From positions 1 through 64,000 of the forward strand of contig NZ_JAAXLA010000033.1 of assembly GCF_012911935.1 (NCBI RefSeq): a stretch of DNA of 64,000 nucleotides, in the 5' to 3' direction. Below the pieces are notes generated by a model. The model made no database searches. It saw nothing but the letters and a program-made list of their open reading frames with translations, and had not been told where the DNA came from. This DNA comes from Pseudonocardia acidicola (GTDB lineage: Bacteria; Actinomycetota; Actinomycetes; Mycobacteriales; Pseudonocardiaceae). Positions within the stretch are counted from its first letter, which is position 1. Every line of letters begins with the position of its first letter. Both the position numbers and the translations under genes were made by a program. This document shows positions 9,677-20,129 of this stretch, piece by piece.

Positions 9677-10780
9677 TCACCACCCGGAGAAGAACCGCTG
9701 CGCGACGCGCGGCTCGCGGCTCGTCGTCCCGATGACCAGTTCGGTGGGCAGGATGACCTGCCGCGGCCGGTTGCGGTCGCCGCGCTCGAGGAGCAGCTCG
9801 CCGGCCGCCCGGCCCTTCTCCCGGACCGGCTGGCGGACCGTGGTGAGCCCGGCCCGGCCGCCCTCCGGCACCCCGTCGAAGCCGGTGATCGTGAGGTCGT
9901 CGGGCACCGCGAGGCCGCGCTGGACGGCGTAGCGCAGCGCCCCGAGCGCGAGGATGTCGGACGTACAGACGATCGCGGTGATCTCGGGGTGTGCGGTCAG
10001 CAGCTCGGCGGCCGCCGCCTCCCCGGCGTCGACGGAGTGCTCGAACCGCTCGTGCACCGGCACCTCGGACCAGCTGACCCCGACCTCGGCGAGCCCGTCG
10101 CGAAGCCCGGCGAGCCGGTCCCGCTGCACCGGGTAGGTCGCCGCGGCCTGCCGGGCCTCGGACGCCGGGCCGTCGCTGCGCTGCGCCCCGAGCCGCATGC
10201 ACAGCACGCCGACGCGCCGATGGCCGAGCGCGGTGACGTGCCGGGCCATCCCCAGCATGGCGGCCCGGTCGTCCACGCCGACCCGGTCGACGCCCTCGAC
10301 CCCGACCGGCTGGTCGCACACGACGGTGGGCACGGGCCGCTGCAGCACGGCCAGGAAGTGCGGGTCGTCCTCGCGCACGGAGTAGACGACGAAGCCGTCG
10401 ACCCCGGCCTGGTGCACGGCCGTCACGTCCTCGTGCTCCGGGCTCGCCGGCACCAGAAGCAGGCCCTGGCCGGCCCGCTCGCAGGCCAGCGCCAGACCTT
10501 CGAGGAACCCGGTCGCCACCGGGTCCCGGAACGCGTAGGACAGCGCCTCGGTGAGCAGCAGCCCGACCGCACCGGCCCGTCGCGTGCGCAGCGAGCGGGC
10601 GACCGGGTCCGGGCCGGGGTAACCCAGCCGCCGGGCCGCTTCGAGGACCCGGGCGCGCAGCGGGGCGGACAACTGGTCGGGCCGGTTGTAGGCGTTGGAG
10701 ACCGTCGTCCGCGACACGCCGAGTTCGGCGGCGAGCGAGGCCAGGGTCGCCGGCCGGCGGATGTTCGGGGGCCCGGACAT
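9677..10780 (-). CDS. LacI-family transcriptional regulator
   Basis: A 367-residue repressor-type regulator. The N-terminal helix-turn-helix reads TLASLAAELGVSRTTVSNAYN, with the hinge-helix region LEAARRLGYPGPDPVARSLR, followed by a periplasmic-binding-protein-like sugar domain (VDGFVVYSV, ICTSDILALG, TGFDGVPEG, TTVRQPVREKG). The inducer is unknown. It converges with otsAB, so control of trehalose synthesis is possible but not shown; its promoter instead faces the zinc transporter operon across 143 bases. Confidence 0.88.
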   Translation of the reverse strand: MSGPPNIRRPATLASLAAELGVSRTTVSNAYNRPDQLSAPLRARVLEAARRLGYPGPDPVARSLRTRRAGAVGLLLTEALSYAFRDPVATGFLEGLALACERAGQGLLLVPASPEHEDVTAVHQAGVDGFVVYSVREDDPHFLAVLQRPVPTVVCDQPVGVEGVDRVGVDDRAAMLGMARHVTALGHRRVGVLCMRLGAQRSDGPASEARQAAATYPVQRDRLAGLRDGLAEVGVSWSEVPVHERFEHSVDAGEAAAAELLTAHPEITAIVCTSDILALGALRYAVQRGLAVPDDLTITGFDGVPEGGRAGLTTVRQPVREKGRAAGELLLERGDRNRPRQVILPTELVIGTTSREPRVAQRFFSGW

Positions 10781-10867
10781 CCTCAGAACCTAACCGTCCG
10801 GGCTCCCGAGGCGGAAGTCTCGCCCCGCTCGGCGCTCCGTCGGCTCGACCACACGCTAGAGTGAATC

Positions 10868-10880
10868 GACAACGGTTATC
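10868..10880. promoter_or_regulatory. Candidate Zur box upstream of znuA
   Basis: The sequence GACAACGGTTATC is an imperfect inverted repeat (five of six arm positions pair) lying 44 bases before the ATG of the metal-binding lipoprotein. It resembles the actinobacterial Zur operator core (AAACGGTTT type). Zinc-dependent repression of the operon is inferred; no zur gene is in the window. Confidence 0.45.
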
Positions 10881-10923
10881 AATGTAACCATGCGCATTCA
10901 CTGATATCAGGAGCCTGAAGTCC

Positions 10924-11904
10924 ATGTCTCTGGGGTCATTGCGACGCCTCCGGCTCGGCACCGCCGCGGCCGGGTTCGCCGCCCTCGCGCTGGCGCTCAC
11001 CGGCTGTGGCGCGTCGACGGACACCGCCGCCCCTGGCACCACGCCCGGAGCTGCCGTCACCGTCGCCACGTCGACGAACGTCTACGGTGCCATCGCCTCG
11101 GCGGTCGGCGGCGACAAGGTGAAGGTGTCGTCGATCATCAACGACCCGACCGCCGACCCGCACTCCCACGAGGCCACCCCGGCCGAGGCGGCCACCGTCA
11201 CGAACGCGCGGATCGTCGTGCTCAACGGCGGCGGCTACGACGACTTCATGTCCCGCCTGACCTCGTCGGCCGGCGGCGACCGCACCGTGATCGACGTCGT
11301 GCAGCTGTCCGGGCTGCAGCCGGCCGCGGCGACCGCCACCGGCCACTCCCCCGCGGACGGACACGATCACGGCGAGTTCAACGAGCACGTCTGGTACAGC
11401 CTCCCGACGGTGAAGAAGCTCGCCGGCCAGCTCGCCGCCGACCTGGGCAAGGCCGACCCCGCGCACGCGGCCGAGTTCACCGCCAACGCCGCCGCGTTCA
11501 CCGCGAAGATCGACGGTCTGCAGCAGAAGGTCGACGCGATCAAGGCCGCGCACTCCGGCACCCGGGTCGCGGTGACCGAGCCGGTGCCCGGTTACCTGCT
11601 CGAGGCCGCCGGTCTGACCGACGCCACACCGGAGGAGTTCGCGCACGCCGTCGAGACCGACACCGACCCGCCCGCAGCCGTGCTGGAGCAGACCCTGGCG
11701 CTGTTCACCTCGAACCCGGTCCACGCACTGGTGCTCAACGCCCAGACCCAGACCCCGACCACCGACCAGGTCAGGCAGGCAGCCACGGCGGCCAACGTTC
11801 CGGTCGTCGAGGTGACCGAAACGCTGCCCGCCGGCGTCAACGACTACGCCACCTGGATGGGCAACCAGATCGACGCCCTGGCCGGCGCCCTGAACCACAG
11901 CTGA
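10924..11904 (+). CDS. znuA: Zinc/manganese ABC transporter substrate-binding lipoprotein
   Basis: A 326-residue extracytoplasmic metal receptor of the ZnuA/AztC cluster. The signal peptide ends in the lipobox LALTGC, so the mature protein is lipid-anchored at Cys. Metal ligands are expected at the His of DPHSHEATPAEA, at HVWYSLPT, and at an acidic residue near the C-terminus. A short His-rich loop (GHSPADGHDHGEFNEH) fits zinc over manganese. It is the first gene of a three-gene operon with a candidate Zur box upstream. The zinc assignment rests on the His-rich loop and the site, so it is moderate. Confidence 0.85.
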   Translation: MSLGSLRRLRLGTAAAGFAALALALTGCGASTDTAAPGTTPGAAVTVATSTNVYGAIASAVGGDKVKVSSIINDPTADPHSHEATPAEAATVTNARIVVLNGGGYDDFMSRLTSSAGGDRTVIDVVQLSGLQPAAATATGHSPADGHDHGEFNEHVWYSLPTVKKLAGQLAADLGKADPAHAAEFTANAAAFTAKIDGLQQKVDAIKAAHSGTRVAVTEPVPGYLLEAAGLTDATPEEFAHAVETDTDPPAAVLEQTLALFTSNPVHALVLNAQTQTPTTDQVRQAATAANVPVVEVTETLPAGVNDYATWMGNQIDALAGALNHS

Positions 11905-11934
11905 CGAGACGACCGACAGGAGGGAACGGCCCCC

Positions 11935-12828
11935 ATGAGCACCGTCACCGGGCGCAGCACCGACCTGACCGGCCCACCGGTCGCCCCGGTCCCGCAGCAC
12001 GCGCCGGGCACGAGCGCGGTCTCGCTGCGCGGCGCCCGCCTCAGCTTCGGGGCCCGCACTCTCTGGGACGGCCTGGACCTCGAGATCGCGCCCGGCGAGT
12101 TCGTCGCGGTCCTGGGCCCGAACGGCTCCGGCAAGACCACGCTGATGCGGGTGCTGCTCGGGCTGCTCCCGCTGTCGGCGGGTGAGGTCCGGATCTCGGG
12201 CCGGCCGCCGCGGCGGGGCAGCCCCGCCATCGGCTACATCCCGCAGCAGAAGGCCCTCGACCCCGACCTGCCGCTGCGCGGCCGCGACCTGGTCGGGCTC
12301 GGCCTCGACGGGCACCGGCTCGGCATCGGGCTACGCCGGCGCGAGCAGCGCCGGGCGCGCGTGGACGCGGCACTGGCCGCGGTGGGCGGCACCGCCTACG
12401 GCGGGGCCCCGGTGGGCCGGCTCTCGGGCGGCGAGCAGCAGCGGCTCCGGGTGGCCCAGGCCCTGGTCGGCGACCCGAGCGTGCTGCTCTGCGACGAGCC
12501 GCTGCTCTCGCTGGATCTCGCCCACCAGCGCACGGTGACCCGGCTGATCGACGCCCGGCGGCGCTCGGCGTCCACCGCTGTGGTGTTCGTCACACACGAG
12601 ATCAACCCGGTGCTGCCGCTGGTGGACCGGGTGCTCTACCTGGTCGACGGCCGGTTCCGGATCGGACGCCCCGACGAGGTCATGACCTCCGAGGTGCTCT
12701 CTGAGCTGTACCGCACCGAGGTCGACGTCCTGCGGGTGCGCGGCCGGCTGGTCGTGGTGGGCGCGGAGGACGGGTGCCGGCATCCCGAGCACGCGGAGTC
12801 CGGCGCCACGGAAGGGGAACCGGCGTGA
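11935..12828 (+). CDS. znuC: Zinc/manganese ABC transporter ATP-binding protein
   Basis: A 297-residue ATPase that powers the importer. Walker A is GPNGSGKTT near residue 60, the Q-loop is YIPQQKALDPDLP, the signature motif is LSGGEQQRLR, Walker B is LLCDEPLLSLD and the switch His is in VFVTHEI. An N-terminal extension of ~25 residues precedes the domain and ~20 C-terminal residues follow it. The start at 11935 is preceded by CAGGAGG. The stop TGA overlaps the next start (GTGA), coupling it to the permease. Confidence 0.9.
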   Translation: MSTVTGRSTDLTGPPVAPVPQHAPGTSAVSLRGARLSFGARTLWDGLDLEIAPGEFVAVLGPNGSGKTTLMRVLLGLLPLSAGEVRISGRPPRRGSPAIGYIPQQKALDPDLPLRGRDLVGLGLDGHRLGIGLRRREQRRARVDAALAAVGGTAYGGAPVGRLSGGEQQRLRVAQALVGDPSVLLCDEPLLSLDLAHQRTVTRLIDARRRSASTAVVFVTHEINPVLPLVDRVLYLVDGRFRIGRPDEVMTSEVLSELYRTEVDVLRVRGRLVVVGAEDGCRHPEHAESGATEGEPA

Positions 12829-13682
12829 CCGGCATCCTCAGCAGGATCTTCACCTTCGACGGCACGGGCCAGCTGCTCGCGCTGCCGTTCGTGCAGAACG
12901 CGTTGATCGCCTGCGCCGTGCTCGGACTGGTGGCCGGCGCACTCGCCCCGCTGATCGTGGCCAGAGGCATGGCGTTCGCGGTGCACGGCACCGCCGAGCT
13001 CGCCTTCACCGGCGGCGCCGCGGCGCTGCTGATCGGCATCGGCGTCGGGGTGGGCGCCGTCGCCGGCGCCGTGGTCGCCGGCCTGGTGTTCGGGCTGCTC
13101 GGGCTGCGCCAGCGTGAGCGCGACTCGGTGATCGGTGTCGTGCTGGCCTTCGGGCTCGGGCTCGGGGTGCTGCTGCTCGCGCTCTACAGCGGCCGGGCCT
13201 CGAACAAGTTCGGCTTGCTCACCGGCTCGATCGTGTCGGTCGACTCGACGAACCTGTGGGTGCTCGGGGTGGTCGCGGTGCTGGTCATCGCGGTGCTCGC
13301 GGTGCTGTACCGGCCGCTGCTGTTCGCCAGCACCGACCCGGACGTCGCGCTCGCCCGGGGCGTCCCGGTCCGGTTCCTGTCCCTTGTCTTCGCCGTGCTC
13401 ATCGGGCTGACCACCGCCCTCGCGGTGCCCATCGTCGGCGCCATCCTGGTGCTCGCCGTGATGATCGCGCCCGGGGCCGCGGCGGCCCGGGTGACGGCGA
13501 GCCCGGTGCTGGCGACGGTGCTGGCCGTGCTGTTCGCAGAGCTGGCGCTGGTCGGCGGCACCGTGCTGTCGCTCGCGCCCGGCCTGCCCGTGTCCGGCTA
13601 CGTCGCCGCGATCGCCTTCGTGTGCTACCTGGTCTGCCGGCTCGTCGGCCGGCTGCGCCGACGGGCCCCGGCACGCGCCTGA
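12825..13682 (+). CDS. znuB: Zinc/manganese ABC transporter permease
   Basis: A 285-residue membrane component of the ABC-3 family with about eight hydrophobic segments. The segment PLIVARGMAFAVHGTAELAFTGG and the loop GAILVLAVMIAPGAAAARVT are characteristic. The start is GTG at 12825 in a four-base GTGA overlap with the ATPase gene, with GAAGGGGAA upstream. It ends 25 bases before the convergent rlmB gene. Confidence 0.9.
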   Translation: MTGILSRIFTFDGTGQLLALPFVQNALIACAVLGLVAGALAPLIVARGMAFAVHGTAELAFTGGAAALLIGIGVGVGAVAGAVVAGLVFGLLGLRQRERDSVIGVVLAFGLGLGVLLLALYSGRASNKFGLLTGSIVSVDSTNLWVLGVVAVLVIAVLAVLYRPLLFASTDPDVALARGVPVRFLSLVFAVLIGLTTALAVPIVGAILVLAVMIAPGAAAARVTASPVLATVLAVLFAELALVGGTVLSLAPGLPVSGYVAAIAFVCYLVCRLVGRLRRRAPARA

Positions 13683-13707
13683 GGCCGCCGGCCGCGTCAG
13701 GCCGGGC

Positions 13708-14694
13708 TCAGCGCTGCCGGCGCCGCCGCGCCACCTCGGCCAGCACCACACCGGTGGCCACCGCGGCGTTGAGCGATTCCACCGCGCCCGCCATCGGGAT
13801 CGATACGGTCACGTCACAGGTCTGCTTGACCAGCCGGGACAACCCCTTGCCCTCCGAGCCGACGACGAGCACCAGCGGATCGGTGGCGAGCTCGAAGTCG
13901 TCCAGCGACACGTCGCCCTCGGCGTCCAGGCCCGCGATCATCAGCCCCGCGGTGGCGTACTCGCGCAGCGTCCGGGTCAGGTTGGTCGCCATCGCCACCG
14001 GCACGCGGGCCGCGGTGCCCGCGGACGCCCGCCAGGCCACCGCGGTCATGCCGGCGGCGCGGCGCTGGGGGACGACCACACCGTGCCCGCCGAACGCACC
14101 CACCGAGCGCACCACCGCACCCAGGTTGCGCGGATCGGTCACGCCGTCCAGCGCCGCGATCAGCGCGGGCTGCCCGGAGTCCGCCGACGCCTCCAGCAGC
14201 TCGTCGGGGTGCGCGTAGGAGTAGGCCGGAACCTGCAGCCCGACACCCTGGTGCAGCGCGCCGCCGGAGAGCCGGTCCAGGTCGTTGCGCGGGACCTCCA
14301 GGATGGAGATACCGGCGTCGGCGGCCAGGTGCACCGCCTCGGAGATCCGCTCGTCGGCCGTCGTGCCGATCGCGACGTACAGGGCTGTGGCCGGCACCCC
14401 GGCGCGCAGGCATTCGACGACGGGGTTGCGGCCGAGCACCGTCTCCGCGGTCTCGCCGTCACCCGGACGGCGCCGCGAGCCGGCCACCGCGGGGCGGCCG
14501 CCCGACTTGTTCGCCGCGGCCTTGGCGTCCCGGGCCGCCTTGCGCGCGGCCGGGTGGCCCGGGCGCATCTCGGCCGGCGGCGTGGGGCCCTTGCCCCGCA
14601 GCCCACGACGGCGCTGCCCACCGGATCCGGCGACCGCGCCCTTCTTCGTGCCTTCTTTGCGAATCGCACCGCGGCGCTTGGAATTGCCGGCCAT
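13708..14694 (-). CDS. rlmB: 23S rRNA (guanosine-2'-O-)-methyltransferase, RlmB/SpoU family
   Basis: A 328-residue SpoU-type (SPOUT) rRNA methyltransferase. A basic disordered head of ~85 residues is followed by the substrate-binding domain ([19 protein letters not shown]) and the knotted catalytic domain with motifs [30 protein letters not shown] and [14 protein letters not shown]. The ATG at 14694 is chosen over an abutting upstream GTG because AGGGA lies six bases before it. It follows cysS in the same direction, as Rv3579c follows Rv3580c in M. tuberculosis. Confidence 0.92.
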   Translation of the reverse strand: MAGNSKRRGAIRKEGTKKGAVAGSGGQRRRGLRGKGPTPPAEMRPGHPAARKAARDAKAAANKSGGRPAVAGSRRRPGDGETAETVLGRNPVVECLRAGVPATALYVAIGTTADERISEAVHLAADAGISILEVPRNDLDRLSGGALHQGVGLQVPAYSYAHPDELLEASADSGQPALIAALDGVTDPRNLGAVVRSVGAFGGHGVVVPQRRAAGMTAVAWRASAGTAARVPVAMATNLTRTLREYATAGLMIAGLDAEGDVSLDDFELATDPLVLVVGSEGKGLSRLVKQTCDVTVSIPMAGAVESLNAAVATGVVLAEVARRRRQR

Positions 14695-14718
14695 CACACG
14701 TCCCTGCTGTTCACGCTG

Positions 14719-16113
<1,395 letters not shown>

Positions 16114-16138
16114 TCTTCCTAGACTACGGACTCCCTGG

Positions 16139-16624
16139 TCAGGCAGAATCGTCGGCCGTCACAGTCGGCATCAGCAGCGCCGTCGCCACCGCGGCGATGC
16201 CCTCGCCGCGGCCGGTGAGCCCGAGCCCGTCCGTGGTGGTTCCCGAGACCGCGACCGGTCCGCCGACGGCATCGGAGAGCACCCGCTGGGCCTCCGCTCG
16301 CCGGGTGCCGATCTTCGGAGCGTTGCCGATGACCTGCACGGCGGCGTTGCCCACCGTCCAGCCGGCCTCGGCGAGCAGCCTGCGGACCTCGGTCAGCAAC
16401 GTCACGCCGCTCGCTCCCGACCACTCCGGGCGGCCGGTGCCGAACACCGCGCCCAGGTCGCCCAGGCCGGCGGCCGACAGCAACGCGTCGCACAGCGCGT
16501 GCGCGGCGACGTCGCCGTCGGAGTGGCCTGCGCAGCCGTCGGCACCGTCCCAGCGCAGCCCGGCGATCCAGCACGGCCGGCCGGCCTCGACCGGATGCAC
16601 GTCGGTACCGACACCGACCCTCAC
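16139..16624 (-). CDS. ispF: 2-C-methyl-D-erythritol 2,4-cyclodiphosphate synthase
   Basis: IspF closes the cyclodiphosphate ring in the non-mevalonate isoprenoid pathway. It is a 161-residue protein with zinc ligands in VGTDVHPV (Asp, His) and [12 protein letters not shown] (His), plus the family motif [13 protein letters not shown] chose the GTG at 16624 because it abuts the normal N-terminus RVGVGTDVH and overlaps the ispD stop as GTGA; a longer reading adds non-homologous residues. It is coupled to ispD, two enzymes of one pathway. Confidence 0.95.
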   Translation of the reverse strand: MRVGVGTDVHPVEAGRPCWIAGLRWDGADGCAGHSDGDVAAHALCDALLSAAGLGDLGAVFGTGRPEWSGASGVTLLTEVRRLLAEAGWTVGNAAVQVIGNAPKIGTRRAEAQRVLSDAVGGPVAVSGTTTDGLGLTGRGEGIAAVATALLMPTVTADDSA

Positions 16625-17355
16625 GATGTCCTCCGCCTGAGCAGCAGCTCGGCCAGTTCGAGGTCCCACGGCGTCGTCACCTTGAACGCCGACGCGTGCC
16701 CCGGGACCGTGTGCACCGGCTCGCCGAGGGCTTCGACCAACCCGGCGTCGTCGGTCGCCGCGGACGTCGCCGCGGCGTAGGCCCGGCGCAGCACGTCGTA
16801 GCTGAAGCCCTGCGGGGTCTGCACCGCACGCAGCACCGAGCGGTCGATCGTGCCGTGCACCCTGCCGTCACCGTCGACCTGCTTGACGGTGTCGGCGAGC
16901 GGGAGCGCCGGCACGACGGCGGGGTGTCCGGACCGGACGGCCGCGACCACGGCCGCGGTCAGCTCCGGCGGAGTGAGCGGGCGCGCGGCATCGTGCACGA
17001 GCACCGTGTCGACCTGCGACTCCCGGCCGCCACCCGGGGAGCCGGCGGCTCGTTCACCACCGTGGGCGTCCTCGGTCACCCGGCCGATCGCGCGCAGCGC
17101 GCAGCGCACCGACTCGGTCCGGTCGGCCCCGCCCGCGAGCACGACGACCGGGCGCCCGGCCAGCAACGACCGGGCCGTGCCGACCTGGTCCGCCGGGGCC
17201 GCCACGATCACCCGGTCCACCACGCGGGAGTCCAGCAGCCCGTCGACGGTACGTACCAGCATGGGTACCCCACCGAGGGACACGAAGGCCTTCGGGACAG
17301 CGGCCCCGAGGCGTACTCCGGAACCCGCGGCAGGGACGACCGCCACGACACTCAT
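16621..17355 (-). CDS. ispD: 2-C-methyl-D-erythritol 4-phosphate cytidylyltransferase
   Basis: IspD transfers CMP to methylerythritol phosphate in isoprenoid synthesis. It is a 244-residue nucleotidyltransferase with the CTP-binding motif [10 protein letters not shown] at the N-terminus, the Lys of PKAFVSLGG, a [10 protein letters not shown] substrate motif and the C-terminal [17 protein letters not shown]. An Arg/Gly-rich insert ([12 protein letters not shown]) around residue 105 is unusual. It lies 47 bases downstream of carD, as Rv3582c follows Rv3583c. Confidence 0.94.
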   Translation of the reverse strand: MSVVAVVPAAGSGVRLGAAVPKAFVSLGGVPMLVRTVDGLLDSRVVDRVIVAAPADQVGTARSLLAGRPVVVLAGGADRTESVRCALRAIGRVTEDAHGGERAAGSPGGGRESQVDTVLVHDAARPLTPPELTAAVVAAVRSGHPAVVPALPLADTVKQVDGDGRVHGTIDRSVLRAVQTPQGFSYDVLRRAYAAATSAATDDAGLVEALGEPVHTVPGHASAFKVTTPWDLELAELLLRRRTS

Positions 17356-17402
17356 ACGGGAAGCCCGGGACTTCGGATCCGGGTCGGGCGATCAGCCGAT
17401 CG

Positions 17403-17894
17403 TCAGGCCGTCGCGGTGGCGAGCACCTCGTCGAGGAGGACCTCGGCGCGCTCCTCGTCGGTGCCCTCGGCCAGCGCGAGCTCACTGACCAGTATCTGCC
17501 GCGCCTTCGCCAGCATGCGCTTCTCGCCCGCGGACAACCCGCGGTCCTTCTCGCGGCGCCACAGATCACGCACCACTTCGGCGACCTTGTTCACATCGCC
17601 GGAAGCGAGCTTCTCCAGGTTCGCCTTGTACCGCCGGGACCAGTTGGTCGGCTCCTCGGTGTGCGGCGCACGCAGCACCTCGAAGACCCGGTCCAGACCC
17701 TCCTGGCCCACGACATCACGGACGCCGACGACCTCGGCGTTCTCTGCGGGAACACGCACCGTGAGATCACCCTGGGCGACCTTGAGGACGAGGTACTTGC
17801 GCTCCTCACCCTTGATCGTCCGAGTCTCGATGGCCTCGATGAGAGCGGCACCGTGGTGCGGGTAGACGACGGTCTCTCCGACCTTGAAAACCAT
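17403..17894 (-). CDS. carD: RNA polymerase-binding transcription factor CarD
   Basis: CarD binds the RNA polymerase beta subunit and stabilises open complexes at rRNA and other promoters. It is 163 residues, the mycobacterial length. The N-terminal Tudor-like RNAP-interaction domain starts [15 protein letters not shown]; the C-terminal helical domain contains the DNA-wedging Trp in the TNWSRRYK stretch and the [12 protein letters not shown] helix. It is divergent from the lpqE-like gene, as in M. tuberculosis (Rv3583c/Rv3584). Confidence 0.96.
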   Translation of the reverse strand: MVFKVGETVVYPHHGAALIEAIETRTIKGEERKYLVLKVAQGDLTVRVPAENAEVVGVRDVVGQEGLDRVFEVLRAPHTEEPTNWSRRYKANLEKLASGDVNKVAEVVRDLWRREKDRGLSAGEKRMLAKARQILVSELALAEGTDEERAEVLLDEVLATATA

Positions 17895-18174
17895 GTGTCC
17901 TCTGCCCCTTTCGCTGCACCCAGGTTAACACGTCAGGGCCACTGACCGCGCGGTGGCCGGGACCGTCGTCGCAGGTCAGGGGGTTGACAACCGACAGGAA
18001 ACGTGCAGGGCGGGCGTATCCCGCTCCCGCACCGGGAGCCACGTTGCCGCCCCCGCGAGCGGCGCGACTACGCTTACTGCAGGTCACCACCACGACCATC
18101 CGAGCACTGCACCGCCCCCACCGCACCGGGCCGCGCTCCGCGCGGAACCGACCGGCAGGAAGGACGCCAGACCC

Positions 18175-18747
18175 GTGAGCCGCACCTCGCGCTTCCGCCC
18201 GATCCGAGCCGCCGTCCTGATCGGCGCCATGATCGGGACGGTGGGGCTCGCCGGCTGCGGCGCCGGGCAGATCTCCCAGACCGCCGACCAGGTCCCCGCC
18301 GTCGCCGGCGCGAACGTCGCGGTCGGCCACATCTCGGTGCGCAATGCGCAGATCGAGTTCCCGATCGGCACAGCGCCGTCGGCCGCGGTGTACCCGCGCG
18401 GCGGCACCGCTCCGGTCGCGCTGACCATCGTCAACGAGTCCGACCAGGCCGACCGGCTGATCGCGGCCACGAGCAGCGTGGGCACGGTCCAGGTGCAGGG
18501 CGACACCGAGCTGCCCGGCCAGCACCTGCTCGTGTCCGGCAACCAGATCAAGGTCCCGCTCCCGAACTCGAACCAGGTGCAGTTCACGATCTCGGGGCTG
18601 CGCGACGACATCCGGCCCGGCCTGACCTACCCGGTGACGCTGACCTTCCAGCGGGCCGGTGACGTCACCGTCGATCTGCCAGTCGGCACCGAGGAGGAGG
18701 CCCGCCGCGACCAGCCGGCGGCCGAGAGCACGGGCGCGGGCCACTGA
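18175..18747 (+). CDS. lpqE: LpqE-like secreted lipoprotein
   Basis: A 190-residue lipoprotein. The signal peptide ends in a lipobox (GLAGCG), so mature protein begins at Cys near residue 24. The body is beta-rich with a VALTIVNESDQADRLI strand and LTFQRAGDVTVDLPVG near the end. That outline resembles the copper-chaperone-like DUF461 fold, but Met/His metal motifs are not obvious. GTG at 18175 has AGGAAGGA upstream. Position between carD and radA matches Rv3584 (lpqE). The stop overlaps the proposed radA start. Function remains unknown. Confidence 0.75.
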   Translation: MSRTSRFRPIRAAVLIGAMIGTVGLAGCGAGQISQTADQVPAVAGANVAVGHISVRNAQIEFPIGTAPSAAVYPRGGTAPVALTIVNESDQADRLIAATSSVGTVQVQGDTELPGQHLLVSGNQIKVPLPNSNQVQFTISGLRDDIRPGLTYPVTLTFQRAGDVTVDLPVGTEEEARRDQPAAESTGAGH

Positions 18748-20120
18748 CCGGTCGTAGCCGAACTCCGCGCGTCGGGTACCGCTGCGCGGAGTGCGGACAC
18801 CAGGCCGCACAGTGGGTCGGGCGCTGCCCGGCCTGCCAGGCCTGGGGCAGCCTCGAACAGCACGCCGCCCCTGCCCGCGGCACGAAACGGGTGGCCGCGG
18901 GGGCCCCGAGCACGCCCGCGCGGCGCATCGGCGAGGTCGAGCTCGACACCGCGCGGGCCCGCCCCACCGGCGTCGAGGAGCTCGACCGGGTGCTCGGCGG
19001 CGGGCTGGTGCCCGGTGCGGTGGTGCTGCTGGCGGGCGAGCCCGGCGTCGGGAAGTCCACGCTGCTGCTCGAGGTCGCCGCGAAGACGGCCGCCCGCGGC
19101 CGTGTGCTGTACGTCACGGGCGAGGAGTCCGCGGGACAGGTCCGGCTGCGCGCCGAGCGCACCAGGGCCGTGCACGACGAGCTCTACCTGGCCGCGGAAT
19201 CCGACCTCGGGGCCATCCTCGGGCACCTGGACACGGTGAAACCCGACCTGCTGGTCGTCGACTCGGTGCAGACCATGACGACCGCGGACGCCGAGGGAAC
19301 CACCGGCGGCGTCACCCAGGTCCGTGCCGTCACCGTCGCGCTGACCGCGCTCGCCAAGGAGCGCGGCCTGCCGGTGATCCTCGTCGGTCATGTGACCAAG
19401 GACGGGTCCATCGCCGGGCCGCGGGTCCTCGAGCACCTCGTCGACGTCGTGCTCTCGTTCGAGGGCGACAAGCACTCCACGCTGCGCATGGTCCGCGGGG
19501 TGAAGAACCGGTTCGGCCCGGCCGACGAGGTCGGCTGTTTCGAGTTGCGCGACGAAGGCATCGTCGGCCTTCCCGATCCGTCCGGGCTGTTCCTGGCCCG
19601 CTTCGGCGCCTCCCGGGAGGCCGTCGTGCCGGGGACCGCGGTGACGGTCGTGATGGACGGCCGCAGGCCGCTGCTGGCCGAGGTACAGGCGCTCGTCGCC
19701 GGCAAGGACATCGCCAGCCCGCGGCGCGCGGTCAGCGGGCTGGACAGCGCCCGGGTCGCGATGCTGCTCGCCGTGCTGGAGCGTCGGGCCGGGATCCGGC
19801 TGCACGACGCCGAGGTGTTCACCGCGACGGTCGGCGGGATGAGGGTGCTGGAACCGGCCGCGGACCTCGCGCTCGCGCTGGCGATCACCTCCGCCAAGCG
19901 CGACCTCGCCCTGCCGCCCGACCTGGTCGTGCTCGGCGAGATCGGGCTGGCCGGCGAGGTGCGCCGGGTGTCCGGGGTGCAGCGTCGCCTCGCGGAGGCC
20001 GCCCGGCTGGGCTTCACCCGGGCCCTGGTGCCGCCGGACTGCGGGGTCAAGCCCAACGGTATGCGGATCCAGGAGGTCGGGGACGTGGCGCTGGTGCTCG
20101 ACAGCATCCGCGCCCGCTGA
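18744..20120 (+). CDS. radA: DNA repair protein RadA, with apparent CTG start
   Basis: RadA is a RecA-like ATPase that processes recombination intermediates. The N-terminal zinc finger is present in frame (CAECGHQ, CPACQAWG, 18783-18842), but no ATG, GTG or TTG occurs between the upstream in-frame stop and this finger. The best start is CTG at 18744 inside CTGA overlapping the lpqE stop, giving 458 residues, a normal length. Starting at the GTG at 18891 would remove the finger. Other motifs: Walker A GEPGVGKST, the RadA KNRFG motif, and a C-terminal Lon-like domain. disA does not follow. Confidence 0.88.
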   Translation: MTGRSRTPRVGYRCAECGHQAAQWVGRCPACQAWGSLEQHAAPARGTKRVAAGAPSTPARRIGEVELDTARARPTGVEELDRVLGGGLVPGAVVLLAGEPGVGKSTLLLEVAAKTAARGRVLYVTGEESAGQVRLRAERTRAVHDELYLAAESDLGAILGHLDTVKPDLLVVDSVQTMTTADAEGTTGGVTQVRAVTVALTALAKERGLPVILVGHVTKDGSIAGPRVLEHLVDVVLSFEGDKHSTLRMVRGVKNRFGPADEVGCFELRDEGIVGLPDPSGLFLARFGASREAVVPGTAVTVVMDGRRPLLAEVQALVAGKDIASPRRAVSGLDSARVAMLLAVLERRAGIRLHDAEVFTATVGGMRVLEPAADLALALAITSAKRDLALPPDLVVLGEIGLAGEVRRVSGVQRRLAEAARLGFTRALVPPDCGVKPNGMRIQEVGDVALVLDSIRAR

Positions 20121-20129
20121 ACGCCGCGG

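Noticed and set aside
16625-16669. Longer IspF reading frame starting at 16669
   Set aside because: Adds residues absent from the family and overlaps ispD further; GTG 16624 gives the standard N-terminus and a GTGA overlap.
18891-20120. radA starting at GTG 18891
   Set aside because: It would remove the zinc finger, which is encoded in frame just upstream.
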